Part shown: in pieces, positions 8,900-17,559 of the stretch | Numbering within the stretch: position 1 is the first letter of the stretch | Layout of the letters: each line of letters starts with the position of its first letter | NCBI GenBank assembly: GCA_030843315.1 | Contig: JAUUPT010000007.1 | Coordinates: 25,171-89,170 of the forward strand | DNA: 64,000 nucleotides | DNA from: Bacteroidaceae bacterium | Lineage (GTDB): Bacteria; Bacteroidota; Bacteroidia; Bacteroidales; Bacteroidaceae | Direction of reading: 5' to 3' | Notes under the pieces: model-generated | Databases searched by the model: none | What the model was told of the DNA's origin: nothing | What the model saw: only the letters and a program-made list of their open reading frames with translations | Program-made: the position numbers and the translations under genes

Positions 8900-9833
8900 T
8901 ACAACTATGGTCGTTATATTCTCTGGCGATATAGGTGGGTCTATTTTTAGTCTCATTGAAAATTCTTCCCAGATATTCACCGATTACTCCCAAAGAGATA
9001 AGCTGGACTCCGCCTAAGAATAGGATAACAATCATCAGACTGGGAAATCCCTGCACTGGATCTCCCCATATCAAGGCTTTCACAAGAACAATGCACATGT
9101 AGGTGAATGCAACCAATGAAATAATAAAACCGACAATGCTTGATAGCCGTAGCGGGGCAATTGTAAAAGAAGTGAGTCCATTTATTCCTAAATTCAGCAA
9201 ATCCCAAAAGCTCCATTTCGAATGTCCTGTTATCCGGTCATTAGAGTGGTAACATATTTCCTTCTTTTTATACCCAATCCAGCAAAATAAACCTTTGGAG
9301 TATCGTTCACATTCGCGTAGCTTCTGCAAAGACTGTATACACTTTCTGTCCAATAACCGGAAGTCGCCTACATTTTGCAGCATATCACCGTGAGTGAGCT
9401 TCTGTAATAACTTATAATAGGATAGGGACAGATGTTTGCGAAACCAGTTCTCTTTACCTCGCGCGGTACACTTCGCATATACATCCTCATATCCCTCTTC
9501 CCAGTGTTGAAGCATCTGTGAGATCAGATGGGGAGGATGTTGCAGGTCGGCATCCATCACCACTACACAGTCTCCTGTGACGTAATCGAATCCTGCCAGC
9601 ATGGCAATTTCTTTTCCGAAATTGCGCGTCAGGTCTACATAACAAATCCTTTTGTCGGTAACTCGCCACTCTTTGATGAACTGGAGTGTGCGATCACAAC
9701 TTCCATCATTTACAAACAAAACCTCCCATTCGTACTGGTCGTTTGCAGTCATCACTTTGTCAAGCTCAGTATAAAGAAGGGGTAATGACCTTTCTTCATT
9801 ATAGGCTGGAATGAGTATAGATACTTTCTTCAT
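8892..9833 (-). CDS. polyprenyl-phosphate glycosyltransferase, GtrB/ArnC/DPM1-like family 2
   Basis: The protein is 313 residues. The N-terminal GT-A domain has SILIPAYNEERSL, EVLFVNDGSCDRT and VVVMDADLQHPP, the signature set of dolichol/undecaprenyl-phosphate sugar transferases. Two membrane helices follow near residues 230-290. The family loads one sugar from a nucleotide donor onto undecaprenyl phosphate on the cytoplasmic face. The gene follows the GT-C gene with 25 bp between them, and the two make sense as donor-maker and donor-user. The sugar is unknown. Confidence 0.88.
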   Translation of the reverse strand: MKKVSILIPAYNEERSLPLLYTELDKVMTANDQYEWEVLFVNDGSCDRTLQFIKEWRVTDKRICYVDLTRNFGKEIAMLAGFDYVTGDCVVVMDADLQHPPHLISQMLQHWEEGYEDVYAKCTARGKENWFRKHLSLSYYKLLQKLTHGDMLQNVGDFRLLDRKCIQSLQKLRECERYSKGLFCWIGYKKKEICYHSNDRITGHSKWSFWDLLNLGINGLTSFTIAPLRLSSIVGFIISLVAFTYMCIVLVKALIWGDPVQGFPSLMIVILFLGGVQLISLGVIGEYLGRIFNETKNRPTYIAREYNDHSCTD

Positions 9834-9858
9834 AGATATTTTCGATTAAAAAGAATCA

Positions 9859-11151
9859 TTATTCAAGCTTTTCCTGTTCACTCTTATGCTGCAACAGTAA
9901 ATCAAAGTTTAGTCTGTTTTGCTTGAAAGCCTCAGTGTTTTTCCAAGTATGAGTGTAGTGATATGTACAGAATGATAGCCCGGATAAATAGATAAAAAGC
10001 ATGAAAAGCAACAGACTTTTTCTCCAGTTTGTCCTAATGTGGCCATAGAGTTTCACTCCTCCTATGGATATCAGTAGCCCCGAGCCAATAAGAGAAAGGT
10101 AAATATAGCGGTCGGCTATGGTAATCATGCGCGGCAGCGGTATAATATGTAGCACCAATAGCAAGTGGTATACGAAAAAGAGGATGCTGAAGAGCGCCAT
10201 CGGCTTTTTTCGCAATTTATAAATTATCCCTGCAAGTATTGGGATTACCAATACATACAGCCAAAGCCATATAGAAGGAGATTCCTCTGATTTGAACAGT
10301 TGCCCATGGAAGTATGTCAGATCCCAAGGTATGATTGAAGTGCGTATATAATAAACGAGAGAATAACACCCCAGTACCAGACGGTTTGTCCAAGAGTAAT
10401 TGACTATATCCGAAAGAGAACGATTGTTTATTTGCAGTGTTATCCAAGTCATTCCCAGTGCTATGACTATATAAGGGATTTTATCAATATATATCTTCCA
10501 ATTTGCCATTTTGCGTTTTAGTACTAACCAGTCTATCAGCAATAATGCTCCTGGCAAAGTTACGAACTGCTCTTTACAGCCCATTGCAAGAAGAGTACAG
10601 AGGCAACTGAGTATTAGATAGAGTATGCGCCCTTTGGCCCCTGGATTGGTGTATTGCACATATAGCAATAATGCGGCCAAATAAAAAAATCCTCCCAATA
10701 CAATTTTGGAAGCACTGATCCAGGCTACACTCTCTACTTGTGCCGGATGAATAGCAAAAATAAGAGCTGTGAAAAATGCGATGAATGCTGATTTACGGCC
10801 ATCTGTGTTTCTTGCCAATAGTAAGAAGATGAGCCGGTATACAATGATAACATTGAGCATGTGGAATAACAGGCTGCCTCCATGAAACCAGGAAGCATCA
10901 TACCTGCCTATCTGGAAGAGTAATACATAATATAGCTGGTTTATAGGAGAATACTGTCCATAATAGACAGTTGTAAGAATATGTTGGATGTTTGGTCGGG
11001 TAAACCCGCTTTCAGTCATTTTGTTGATTACCATCCATGAGTCGTCTACTCGATATAGGAAAGAATACCCTAATATCTGATAAAAAACAATCAATGTAAC
11101 AGCTGCTAATACACTAATAAATAGAGCGTTTATCCATTTTCTTGAGTTCAT
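9859..11151 (-). CDS. multi-pass GT-C glycosyltransferase, TMTC/PMT-like
   Basis: The 430-residue protein has about 10-11 hydrophobic helices. The first periplasmic loop has the acidic pair RVDDSW expected for GT-C enzymes, followed by YSPINQL and WFHGGSLLFHMLNV. A second conserved stretch, FAIHPAQVESVAWISASKIVLGG in part, resembles the HP-x-HxExVAW signature of the TMTC/DUF1736 O-mannosyl transferase group. No TPR repeats follow, unlike most TMTC proteins. It probably moves a sugar from polyprenyl phosphate onto a protein or glycan outside the membrane, using the product of the neighbouring gtrB-like enzyme. The specificity is inference. Confidence 0.65.
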   Translation of the reverse strand: MNSRKWINALFISVLAAVTLIVFYQILGYSFLYRVDDSWMVINKMTESGFTRPNIQHILTTVYYGQYSPINQLYYVLLFQIGRYDASWFHGGSLLFHMLNVIIVYRLIFLLLARNTDGRKSAFIAFFTALIFAIHPAQVESVAWISASKIVLGGFFYLAALLLYVQYTNPGAKGRILYLILSCLCTLLAMGCKEQFVTLPGALLLIDWLVLKRKMANWKIYIDKIPYIVIALGMTWITLQINNRSLSDIVNYSWTNRLVLGCYSLVYYIRTSIIPWDLTYFHGQLFKSEESPSIWLWLYVLVIPILAGIIYKLRKKPMALFSILFFVYHLLLVLHIIPLPRMITIADRYIYLSLIGSGLLISIGGVKLYGHIRTNWRKSLLLFMLFIYLSGLSFCTYHYTHTWKNTEAFKQNRLNFDLLLQHKSEQEKLE

Positions 11152-11182
11152 TTGCCTTGCTATCTTGTGTTTATATGTGCGG

Positions 11183-11190
11183 CAAAGTTA
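11183..11190 (-). promoter_or_regulatory. -7 promoter box of the GT-C/gtrB-like operon
   Basis: Minus-strand TAACTTTG fits TAnnTTTG and lies 31 bp upstream of the start at 11151. Confidence 0.5.
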
Positions 11191-11198
11191 ATACTAAA

Positions 11199-11255
11199 AG
11201 ATAATTATTTTGAAGATGCCGCTAAAAATATCAAAAAAGAATTTACTTTTGTCTG
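11199..11255 (+). repeat. imperfect direct repeat, copy 2 (pairs with 8842-8899)
   Basis: About 82 percent identical to the copy at 8842-8899, in the same orientation, 2,357 bp away. It sits upstream of the divergent peptidase gene at 11303 and contains a TACTTTTG box at 11244-11251 that could serve that gene. Confidence 0.7.
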
Positions 11256-11302
11256 ATAAATGAGATTTTCCGACTATTGTATAACTAAATATTTAATACG
11301 TA

Positions 11303-12703
11303 ATGAAGAAACGATTTTTATCTGTAATTGTTTTCAGTGCTGCACTGTTTTCTTTGCAGGCACAAGATGGAAAAGGGGGCATTAGCTCGGGTATGCTTGA
11401 ACAAATCAAGCAAAGTTACCAGGGAACAGCTTCGGATAAAGCACTCCGCAATGCTATTGGCAACAATGATATCCGCAAACTGGCACTCAATCAGGACAAT
11501 CTGACGGGCATGGATACACATTTCTCCATTAAAGTCAATTCCAAGGGTATCACAGACCAGAAGTCCTCCGGACGTTGCTGGCTGTTTACGGGACTGAACG
11601 TAATGCGTGCCAAGGCACTTGCCAAGTACGATTTCCCATCTTTTGAGTTCTCCGAAATCTATCCTTTCTTTTGGGATCAACTGGAGAAATCCAACCTCTT
11701 CCTGCAAGGTATCATTGACACCAGCAAGAGCCCGATGAGCGACAAAACAGTTGAGTGGCTCTTTCAGCATCCGTTGAGTGATGGCGGTACGTTTACCGGA
11801 GTGGCGGATATCGTTTCAAAATATGGCCTTGTTCCCAAAGAAGCAATGCCGGAGACGAACAGTAGCGATAATACTTCGCGCATGGCAAATCTTGTCTCTC
11901 TGAAGTTGAAGGAATACGGTCTGCAGCTTCGCGAAATGGCTGCTAACGGTGCCAAACCTGCTGCGTTGGAGAAAGAAAAAACGGCTATGCTCGGCACCAT
12001 CTATCGTATGTTGGTATTGAACCTCGGTGTACCTCCTACCGAATTCGACTATGTCCGTAAAGATGCCAAGGGAAATCCTGTTGAAACAGAACATCATACT
12101 CCGATGTCTTTCCTCGAAAAATATGGCGACAAGCAGCTGTTGACTAACTACGTGATGCTGATGAACGACCCCAGTCGCGAGTACTACAAATGCTATGAGA
12201 TAGACTATGACCGCCATCGTTACGACGGCAAAAACTGGACTTATGTTAACCTGCCCATAGAGGACATCAAAGAGATGGCTATTGCTTCCTTGAAGGATAG
12301 TACCATGATGTACTTCTCCTGCGATGTGGGCAAGTGCCTGAACTCCGAACGCGGTCTGCTCGATGTCAGAAACTATGACTATGAATCTTTGATGGGGACT
12401 ACCTTCGGGATGGATAAAAAGCAACGCATTCAAACTTTTTCCAGTGGTTCTTCTCATGCTATGACGCTGATGGCTGTTGACTTGAACAAAGACGGAAAAC
12501 CCGTTAAGTGGATGGTAGAAAACAGTTGGGGGGCTTCAGCTGGTTATCAGGGACATCTTATTATGACTGACGAATGGTTCAACGAATATATGTTCCGCCT
12601 GGTAGTAGAGACAAAATATGTTCCTGCCAAAGTGATGGAACTCTTCAAACAGAAACCGCTCCGTCTGCCGGCATGGGATCCGATGTTCGCAGAAGAAAAT
12701 TAG
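11303..12703 (+). CDS. pepC: aminopeptidase C / bleomycin hydrolase (C1B cysteine peptidase)
   Basis: The product is 466 residues with a signal peptide (cleavage after about SLQA, residue 20), so it is exported, unlike the classical cytoplasmic PepC. The papain-type triad is visible: C92 in SSGRCWLF, H385 in SSHAMTLMAV and N407 in VENSWG. The large insertions between Cys and His are normal for the C1B bleomycin-hydrolase group, which forms hexamers and trims peptides from the N-terminus. It is monocistronic, followed by an 11-bp tandem repeat and a terminator. Confidence 0.93.
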   Translation: MKKRFLSVIVFSAALFSLQAQDGKGGISSGMLEQIKQSYQGTASDKALRNAIGNNDIRKLALNQDNLTGMDTHFSIKVNSKGITDQKSSGRCWLFTGLNVMRAKALAKYDFPSFEFSEIYPFFWDQLEKSNLFLQGIIDTSKSPMSDKTVEWLFQHPLSDGGTFTGVADIVSKYGLVPKEAMPETNSSDNTSRMANLVSLKLKEYGLQLREMAANGAKPAALEKEKTAMLGTIYRMLVLNLGVPPTEFDYVRKDAKGNPVETEHHTPMSFLEKYGDKQLLTNYVMLMNDPSREYYKCYEIDYDRHRYDGKNWTYVNLPIEDIKEMAIASLKDSTMMYFSCDVGKCLNSERGLLDVRNYDYESLMGTTFGMDKKQRIQTFSSGSSHAMTLMAVDLNKDGKPVKWMVENSWGASAGYQGHLIMTDEWFNEYMFRLVVETKYVPAKVMELFKQKPLRLPAWDPMFAEEN

Positions 12704-12758
12704 TCATACGCCTCTCTATGAGGCAAAATCCGACAAATAGAACAATCCCACTTTCCTC

Positions 12759-12802
12759 GTACCTCCTTCGTACCCGGTCCGTACCCGCTCCGTACCTGGT
12801 CC
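12759..12802 (+). repeat. four tandem 11-bp units, consensus GTACCYGGTCC
   Basis: Units start at 12759, 12770, 12781 and 12792. The sequence CTCCTTCGTACC across units 1-2 (12763-12774) is repeated as its exact reverse complement GGTACGAAGGAG at 12845-12856, so the region can fold into a long stem. It lies in the pepC 3' region. Confidence 0.8.
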
Positions 12803-12887
12803 GCTTATTTTCTCCCCCTATAGAAGCAAAGGAGAAGCGAACCTGGTACGAAGGAGAAGTGAAATAGAACAAAAAGAAATAGAGTAG

Positions 12888-12927
12888 AAAGGAATTACGG
12901 AAATTTCTCCGTAATTCCTTTCGTTTT
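12888..12927 (+). terminator. intrinsic terminator after pepC
   Basis: Perfect 13-bp arms AAAGGAATTACGG and CCGTAATTCCTTT enclose an 8-nt loop, followed by CGTTTTT. Confidence 0.8.
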
Positions 12928-12953
12928 TACTCTTTATTCACGTTCTTTTTTAC

Positions 12954-12961
12954 TACTTTTG
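12954..12961 (+). promoter_or_regulatory. -7 promoter box of the nqr operon
   Basis: TACTTTTG matches TAnnTTTG 36 bp before the nqrA start, directly after the pepC terminator. Confidence 0.6.
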
Positions 12962-12997
12962 CGGGCAATTAATGAAACCATTATTTTATATAAACGC

Positions 12998-14347
12998 ATG
13001 GCAAATGTAATTAAGTTACGTAAAGGCCTTGACATTAACCTTAAAGGCGCTGCTGCTGAGGAATTTATGTCTGTGAAAGAGCCGGGATTCTACTCGTTGG
13101 TTCCCGATGATTTTACGGGCGTCACTCCCAAAGTGGTGGTCAAAGAACAGGAATATGTGATGGCCGGAGGACCCTTGTTTATCGACAAGAATCATCCTGA
13201 ATTAAAATTTGTTTCGCCCGTTAGCGGCGTAGTGACAAGCGTGGAGCGTGGTGCACGCCGCAAGGTGTTGAACATTGTCGTTGAGGCTGCCACCGAACAA
13301 GACTACGAGGAATTTGGCAAGATGGACCCGTCCAAGATGAATGGCCAGCAGGTAAAAGAAGCCCTTTTGCAAGCCGGTATGTTCGCTTTCATTCGCCAAC
13401 GTCCGTACGACGTGATCGCCGATCCTACGGTAACTCCGAAAGCTATCTTCGTTTCGGCTTTCGACAGCAATCCGCTGGCTCCCGATTTCGAATTTACGCT
13501 GAAAGGAGAAGAAGCAAACTTCCAGACAGGACTCGACGCTTTGTCAAAGATGGCAAAGACGTATCTGAACATCAGTGTAAAACAGAAAGCTACTGCTCTG
13601 ACGCAAGCTAAGAATGTTACCATCACTGCTTTCGATGGACCTCATCCGGCAGGCAATGTAGGTGTACAAATCAATCACCTCTCTCCGGTAGTAAAGGGCG
13701 AAACGGTATGGACTATCGGTGCAGAAGCCGTTATCTTCATCGGGCGTCTGATGAATACCGGTCGCGTGAATCTGACCCGCACGGTAGCCGTAACGGGTTC
13801 CGAAGTGTTGAAACCCGCTTACTGCAAACTGCAAGTCGGTGCGTTGCTGACGAACGTTTTCCAGGGTAACGTTACTACCGACAAAGATCTCCGCTACATC
13901 AGCGGTAACGTGCTCACCGGTAAGAAGGTTTCTCCGAACGGCTTCCTGGGTGCTTTCGACAATCAGTTGACTGTAATTCCCGAAGGAGATGAAATCCACG
14001 AAATGCTGGGTTGGATTATGCCGCGCTTCAATCAATTTAGTGTCAACCGCTCATACTTTAGCTGGTTGATGGGTAAGAAGGAATATGTGCTCGATGCCCG
14101 TATCAAGGGTGGAGAACGTCATATGATCATGTCGGGCGAATACGACCGTGTATTCCCGATGGATATCTTCCCCGAATATCTGCTGAAAGCAATCATTGCA
14201 GGTGACATTGATCGTATGGAGGCTTTGGGCATCTACGAGGTAGCTCCCGAAGACTTCGCGCTCTGCGAATTCGTTTGTTCTTCCAAGGTGGAAGTACAGC
14301 GCATCGTACGTGCCGGACTCGATATGCTTCGTGCTGAAATGGCATAA
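12998..14347 (+). CDS. nqrA: Na+-translocating NADH:quinone reductase subunit A
   Basis: The 449-residue product starts MANVIKLRKGLDI, the typical NqrA N-terminus, so the ATG at 12998 is preferred over an upstream in-frame codon. NqrA is the peripheral cytoplasmic subunit of the six-subunit pump that oxidises NADH, reduces quinone and exports Na+. Characteristic stretches include FDGPHPAGNVG and NVLTGKK. It is the first gene of nqrABCDEF, all on the plus strand with short gaps. In Bacteroides this pump supplies sodium motive force during anaerobic growth. Confidence 0.97.
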   Translation: MANVIKLRKGLDINLKGAAAEEFMSVKEPGFYSLVPDDFTGVTPKVVVKEQEYVMAGGPLFIDKNHPELKFVSPVSGVVTSVERGARRKVLNIVVEAATEQDYEEFGKMDPSKMNGQQVKEALLQAGMFAFIRQRPYDVIADPTVTPKAIFVSAFDSNPLAPDFEFTLKGEEANFQTGLDALSKMAKTYLNISVKQKATALTQAKNVTITAFDGPHPAGNVGVQINHLSPVVKGETVWTIGAEAVIFIGRLMNTGRVNLTRTVAVTGSEVLKPAYCKLQVGALLTNVFQGNVTTDKDLRYISGNVLTGKKVSPNGFLGAFDNQLTVIPEGDEIHEMLGWIMPRFNQFSVNRSYFSWLMGKKEYVLDARIKGGERHMIMSGEYDRVFPMDIFPEYLLKAIIAGDIDRMEALGIYEVAPEDFALCEFVCSSKVEVQRIVRAGLDMLRAEMA

Positions 14348-14380
14348 TTCAATTAAAAAATTAAGAATTAAAGATTAAAA

Positions 14381-15550
14381 ATGAAAGCGTTAAGAAATTA
14401 TCTCGATAAGATAAAGCCGAACTTTGAAGAAGGCGGCAAATTCCACGCATTTCGTTCAGTGTTCGACGGCTTCGAAACATTCTTGTTCGTGCCTAACACT
14501 ACTTCGAAATCGGGAACGCATATTCACGACTCTATCGACAGCAAACGCATCATGTCGATGGTGGTTATTGCGTTGATACCGGCGCTGCTGTTCGGTATGT
14601 ATAACGTAGGTTACCAGCACTTCACGCACACCGGTGCTACCGGCAGCTTCATTGAAATGTTTGCCTACGGTTTCCTGGCTATATTGCCTAAAATCATTGT
14701 ATCTTATGTAGTGGGTCTCGGCATTGAGTTCGTGGTAGCTCAGTGGAAGAAGGAAGAAATTCAGGAAGGTTTTCTGGTTTCGGGTATCTTGATTCCGATG
14801 ATCGTTCCGGTGGACTGTCCGTTGTGGATTCTGGCGGTTGCTACTGCATTCTCTGTAATCTTCGCGAAAGAAGTATTCGGTGGTACGGGGATGAACGTGT
14901 TCAACGTTGCCTTGATTACCCGTGCATTCCTGTTCTTCGCCTATCCTACGAAGATGTCCGGTGATGCTGTTTGGGTATCCGGTGATTCAATCTTCGGTCT
15001 GGGACAGCAAGTAGACGGTCTTACGGTAGCCACTCCGCTAGGTGTTGCCGCTACGACGGGGGCTGCTCCCGACTTCTCCTGGGATATGGTGACCGGTCTT
15101 ATTCCGGGTTCTATCGGTGAAACCAGTGTTATTGCCATTGCTCTCGGTGCCATTCTGCTGTTGTGGACGGGTATTGCAAGCTGGAAGACGATGTTCTCTG
15201 TATTCGTGGGTGGTGCTTTTATGGCATTCCTCTTCAATGCAATCGGCCCCGACACTCCGATGGCTCAGATGCCTTGGTACGAACACCTCGTGCTGGGTGG
15301 TTTCTGCTTCGGTGCTGTGTTTATGGCTACCGACCCCGTTACTTCGGCACGTACCGAAACGGGTAAATATATCTTCGGTTTCCTGATCGGTGCCATGGCT
15401 ATCATTATCCGTGTGCTGAACCCCGGTTACCCCGAAGGTATGATGCTTGCCATCCTGCTGATGAACATCTTCGCACCGCTGATTGACTACTGTGTAGTGC
15501 AGGGTAACATCGGCCGTCGCGAGAAACGTGCAATCAAGTCTAATAATTAA
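14381..15550 (+). CDS. nqrB: Na+-NQR subunit B (FMN-carrying membrane subunit)
   Basis: The 389-residue membrane protein has about ten helices. The covalent FMN site is visible as DGLTVATPL, where T218 matches the threonine of the usual SGAT motif; the first two motif residues are TV rather than SG. The extended N-terminal cytoplasmic segment (1-55) is normal for the family. The gene follows nqrA by 33 bp. FMN attachment needs an ApbE-type flavin transferase, which is not encoded in this window. Confidence 0.97.
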   Translation: MKALRNYLDKIKPNFEEGGKFHAFRSVFDGFETFLFVPNTTSKSGTHIHDSIDSKRIMSMVVIALIPALLFGMYNVGYQHFTHTGATGSFIEMFAYGFLAILPKIIVSYVVGLGIEFVVAQWKKEEIQEGFLVSGILIPMIVPVDCPLWILAVATAFSVIFAKEVFGGTGMNVFNVALITRAFLFFAYPTKMSGDAVWVSGDSIFGLGQQVDGLTVATPLGVAATTGAAPDFSWDMVTGLIPGSIGETSVIAIALGAILLLWTGIASWKTMFSVFVGGAFMAFLFNAIGPDTPMAQMPWYEHLVLGGFCFGAVFMATDPVTSARTETGKYIFGFLIGAMAIIIRVLNPGYPEGMMLAILLMNIFAPLIDYCVVQGNIGRREKRAIKSNN

Positions 15551-15563
15551 TACCGGAATAGAA

Positions 15564-16253
15564 ATGAATACCAATAGTAATAGTTATACTATCATTTATG
15601 CTTCGGTAATGGTTGTTATCGTTGCATTCCTGCTGGCATTCGTAAGTTCTTCACTGCGCGAAACGCAGAACAAGAACGTGGAACTTGATACGAAGAAGCA
15701 AATCCTTGCCGCTCTCAATATCAAGGACGTGAAGGATGCCGAAGCAGAATATAATAAATATGTAAAGGGCGATATGCTGATGAACGAGGACGGTACGCTG
15801 ACAGAGAATACCGACGGATTTGCTACCGCTTACGAAAAAGAAGCCAAAGAAAAACATCGTCTGCATGTATTTGTTGCAGAAGTGAACGGAGAGACGAAAT
15901 ATGTATTCCCCGTTTATGGTGCAGGTCTTTGGGGAGCCATCTGGGGCTATGTGGCGCTGAACAGTGATAAGGATACCGTTTACGGTGTTTACTTCTCTCA
16001 TGCCAGCGAAACTCCGGGTTTGGGTGCTGAAATCGCTACTCCTCACTTCCAGGGAGAGTTCCCGGGTAAGAAGACATTGGAGAACGGTGAAGTAGCTCTC
16101 GGCGTTGTGAAGAACGGTAAGGTAGAGAAACCTGATTATCAGGTGGACGGTATTTCGGGTGGTACTATCACTTCTGTAGGTGTAGATGCCATGCTGAAGG
16201 CTTGTCTGAGTAACTACAAGAACTTTTTAACTAATAATAATGAGGAGGAATAA
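15564..16253 (+). CDS. nqrC: Na+-NQR subunit C (FMN-binding)
   Basis: The 229-residue product has one N-terminal membrane helix (about 8-30) and a periplasmic FMN-binding domain. The attachment motif is DGISGGTITS with T201 as the flavin-linked residue; the usual Ala of SGAT is Gly here. The start at 15564 (MNTNSN) is chosen because an upstream in-frame codon would overlap the end of nqrB. It ends with an acidic tail (NNNEEE). Confidence 0.96.
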   Translation: MNTNSNSYTIIYASVMVVIVAFLLAFVSSSLRETQNKNVELDTKKQILAALNIKDVKDAEAEYNKYVKGDMLMNEDGTLTENTDGFATAYEKEAKEKHRLHVFVAEVNGETKYVFPVYGAGLWGAIWGYVALNSDKDTVYGVYFSHASETPGLGAEIATPHFQGEFPGKKTLENGEVALGVVKNGKVEKPDYQVDGISGGTITSVGVDAMLKACLSNYKNFLTNNNEEE

Positions 16254-16257
16254 GAAT

Positions 16258-16893
16258 ATGGGACAATTGTTTTCAAAGAAGAATAAAGAAGTATTCTCTA
16301 CTCCGCTTGGACTGAACAACCCGGTTACCGTGCAGGTATTGGGTATCTGTTCTGCTTTGGCTGTTACCGCCAAACTGGAGCCTGCCATCGTGATGGGTCT
16401 TTCGGTGACAGTGATTACAGCATTTGCCAATGTCGTGATTTCAATGTTGCGCAAGACGATTCCTAACCGTATCCGTATCATCGTTCAGTTGGTAGTTGTT
16501 GCCGCATTGGTGACGATTGTAAGTGAGATTCTGAAAGCTTTTGCTTACGATGTAAGTGTACAGCTCTCTGTTTATGTAGGTCTGATTATTACAAACTGTA
16601 TCCTGATGGGACGCCTGGAAGCATTTGCCATGCAGAACGGCCCTTGGGAGTCCTTCCTCGACGGTGTGGGCAACGGTTTGGGATATGCCAAGATTTTGAT
16701 TATCGTAGCTTTCTTCCGCGAACTGCTTGGTTCGGGTACATTGCTCGGTTTCAACATCCTGAACTACGAACCTCTGCAGAAGATAGGTTATGTGAACAAC
16801 GGCTTGATGTTGATGCCTCCTATGGCGCTGATTATCTGTGCTTGCATCATCTGGTATCAACGTGCACGTCACAAAGAATTGCAAGAAAAGTAA
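16258..16893 (+). CDS. nqrD: Na+-NQR subunit D
   Basis: A 211-residue, six-helix membrane subunit. The ATG at 16258 lies downstream of a strong GAGGAGG ribosome-binding site that is itself inside the end of nqrC, suggesting translational coupling; the gap to nqrC is 4 bp. NqrD and NqrE are paralogues of inverted topology that together hold the intramembrane iron-sulfur centre. Typical stretches are GLSVTVITAFANVVISM and NCILMGRLEAFAM. Confidence 0.96.
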   Translation: MGQLFSKKNKEVFSTPLGLNNPVTVQVLGICSALAVTAKLEPAIVMGLSVTVITAFANVVISMLRKTIPNRIRIIVQLVVVAALVTIVSEILKAFAYDVSVQLSVYVGLIITNCILMGRLEAFAMQNGPWESFLDGVGNGLGYAKILIIVAFFRELLGSGTLLGFNILNYEPLQKIGYVNNGLMLMPPMALIICACIIWYQRARHKELQEK

Positions 16894-16915
16894 TCACTAA
16901 GTAAACAGAAAGAAC

Positions 16916-17542
16916 ATGGAACATTTATTAAGTTTATTCGTCCGCTCTATCTTTGTGGACAACATGATATTCGCGTTCTTCCTCGGTATGTGCTCTTATT
17001 TGGCCGTATCGAAGAATGTGAAGACTGCCGTGGGACTGGGCATCGCCGTAACTTTCGTGTTGGTGGTTACGCTTCCGGTCAACTATCTATTGCAAACCAA
17101 GGTGCTCGGGCCTAATGCCATCATCGAAGGCGTAGACCTCAGTTTCTTGAGTTTTATTCTTTTCATTGCCGTAATTGCAGCTATCGTGCAGTTGGTAGAA
17201 ATGATTGTGGAACGTTTCAGCCCTGCGCTTTACGCTTCACTGGGTATCTTCCTGCCGTTGATTGCCGTTAACTGTGCCATCATGGGTGCATCGCTCTTTA
17301 TGCAGCAACGCATCACGATGGGCGAGAGCGACCCGAAATATATTGGTGACATCTGGGATGCCATCTCTTATGCACTGGGTTCCGGTATCGGCTGGTTGCT
17401 GGCAATTGTCGGCCTGGCTGCTATTCGTGAGAAGATGGCTTACTCTGACGTGCCTGCTCCGCTGAAAGGCTTGGGCATCACGTTCATCACCGTAGGCTTG
17501 ATGGCAATGGCATTTATGTGTTTCTCTGGTTTGAACATCTAA
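16916..17542 (+). CDS. nqrE: Na+-NQR subunit E
   Basis: A 208-residue, six-helix membrane protein paralogous to NqrD. The stretches FAFFLGMCSYLAVSKNV and LPLIAVNCAIMGASLF carry the cysteines that, with those of NqrD, bind the membrane iron-sulfur cluster (C26 and C120 regions by family knowledge). The gap to nqrD is 22 bp. Confidence 0.96.
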   Translation: MEHLLSLFVRSIFVDNMIFAFFLGMCSYLAVSKNVKTAVGLGIAVTFVLVVTLPVNYLLQTKVLGPNAIIEGVDLSFLSFILFIAVIAAIVQLVEMIVERFSPALYASLGIFLPLIAVNCAIMGASLFMQQRITMGESDPKYIGDIWDAISYALGSGIGWLLAIVGLAAIREKMAYSDVPAPLKGLGITFITVGLMAMAFMCFSGLNI

Positions 17543-17559
17543 AAGAAAGGAATAAAACA

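Noticed and set aside
7580..8980. Long version of the BamA-like gene with 66 extra N-terminal residues
   Set aside because: It would bury the signal peptide at residue 67 and run through the direct repeat and the end of the gtrB-like gene.
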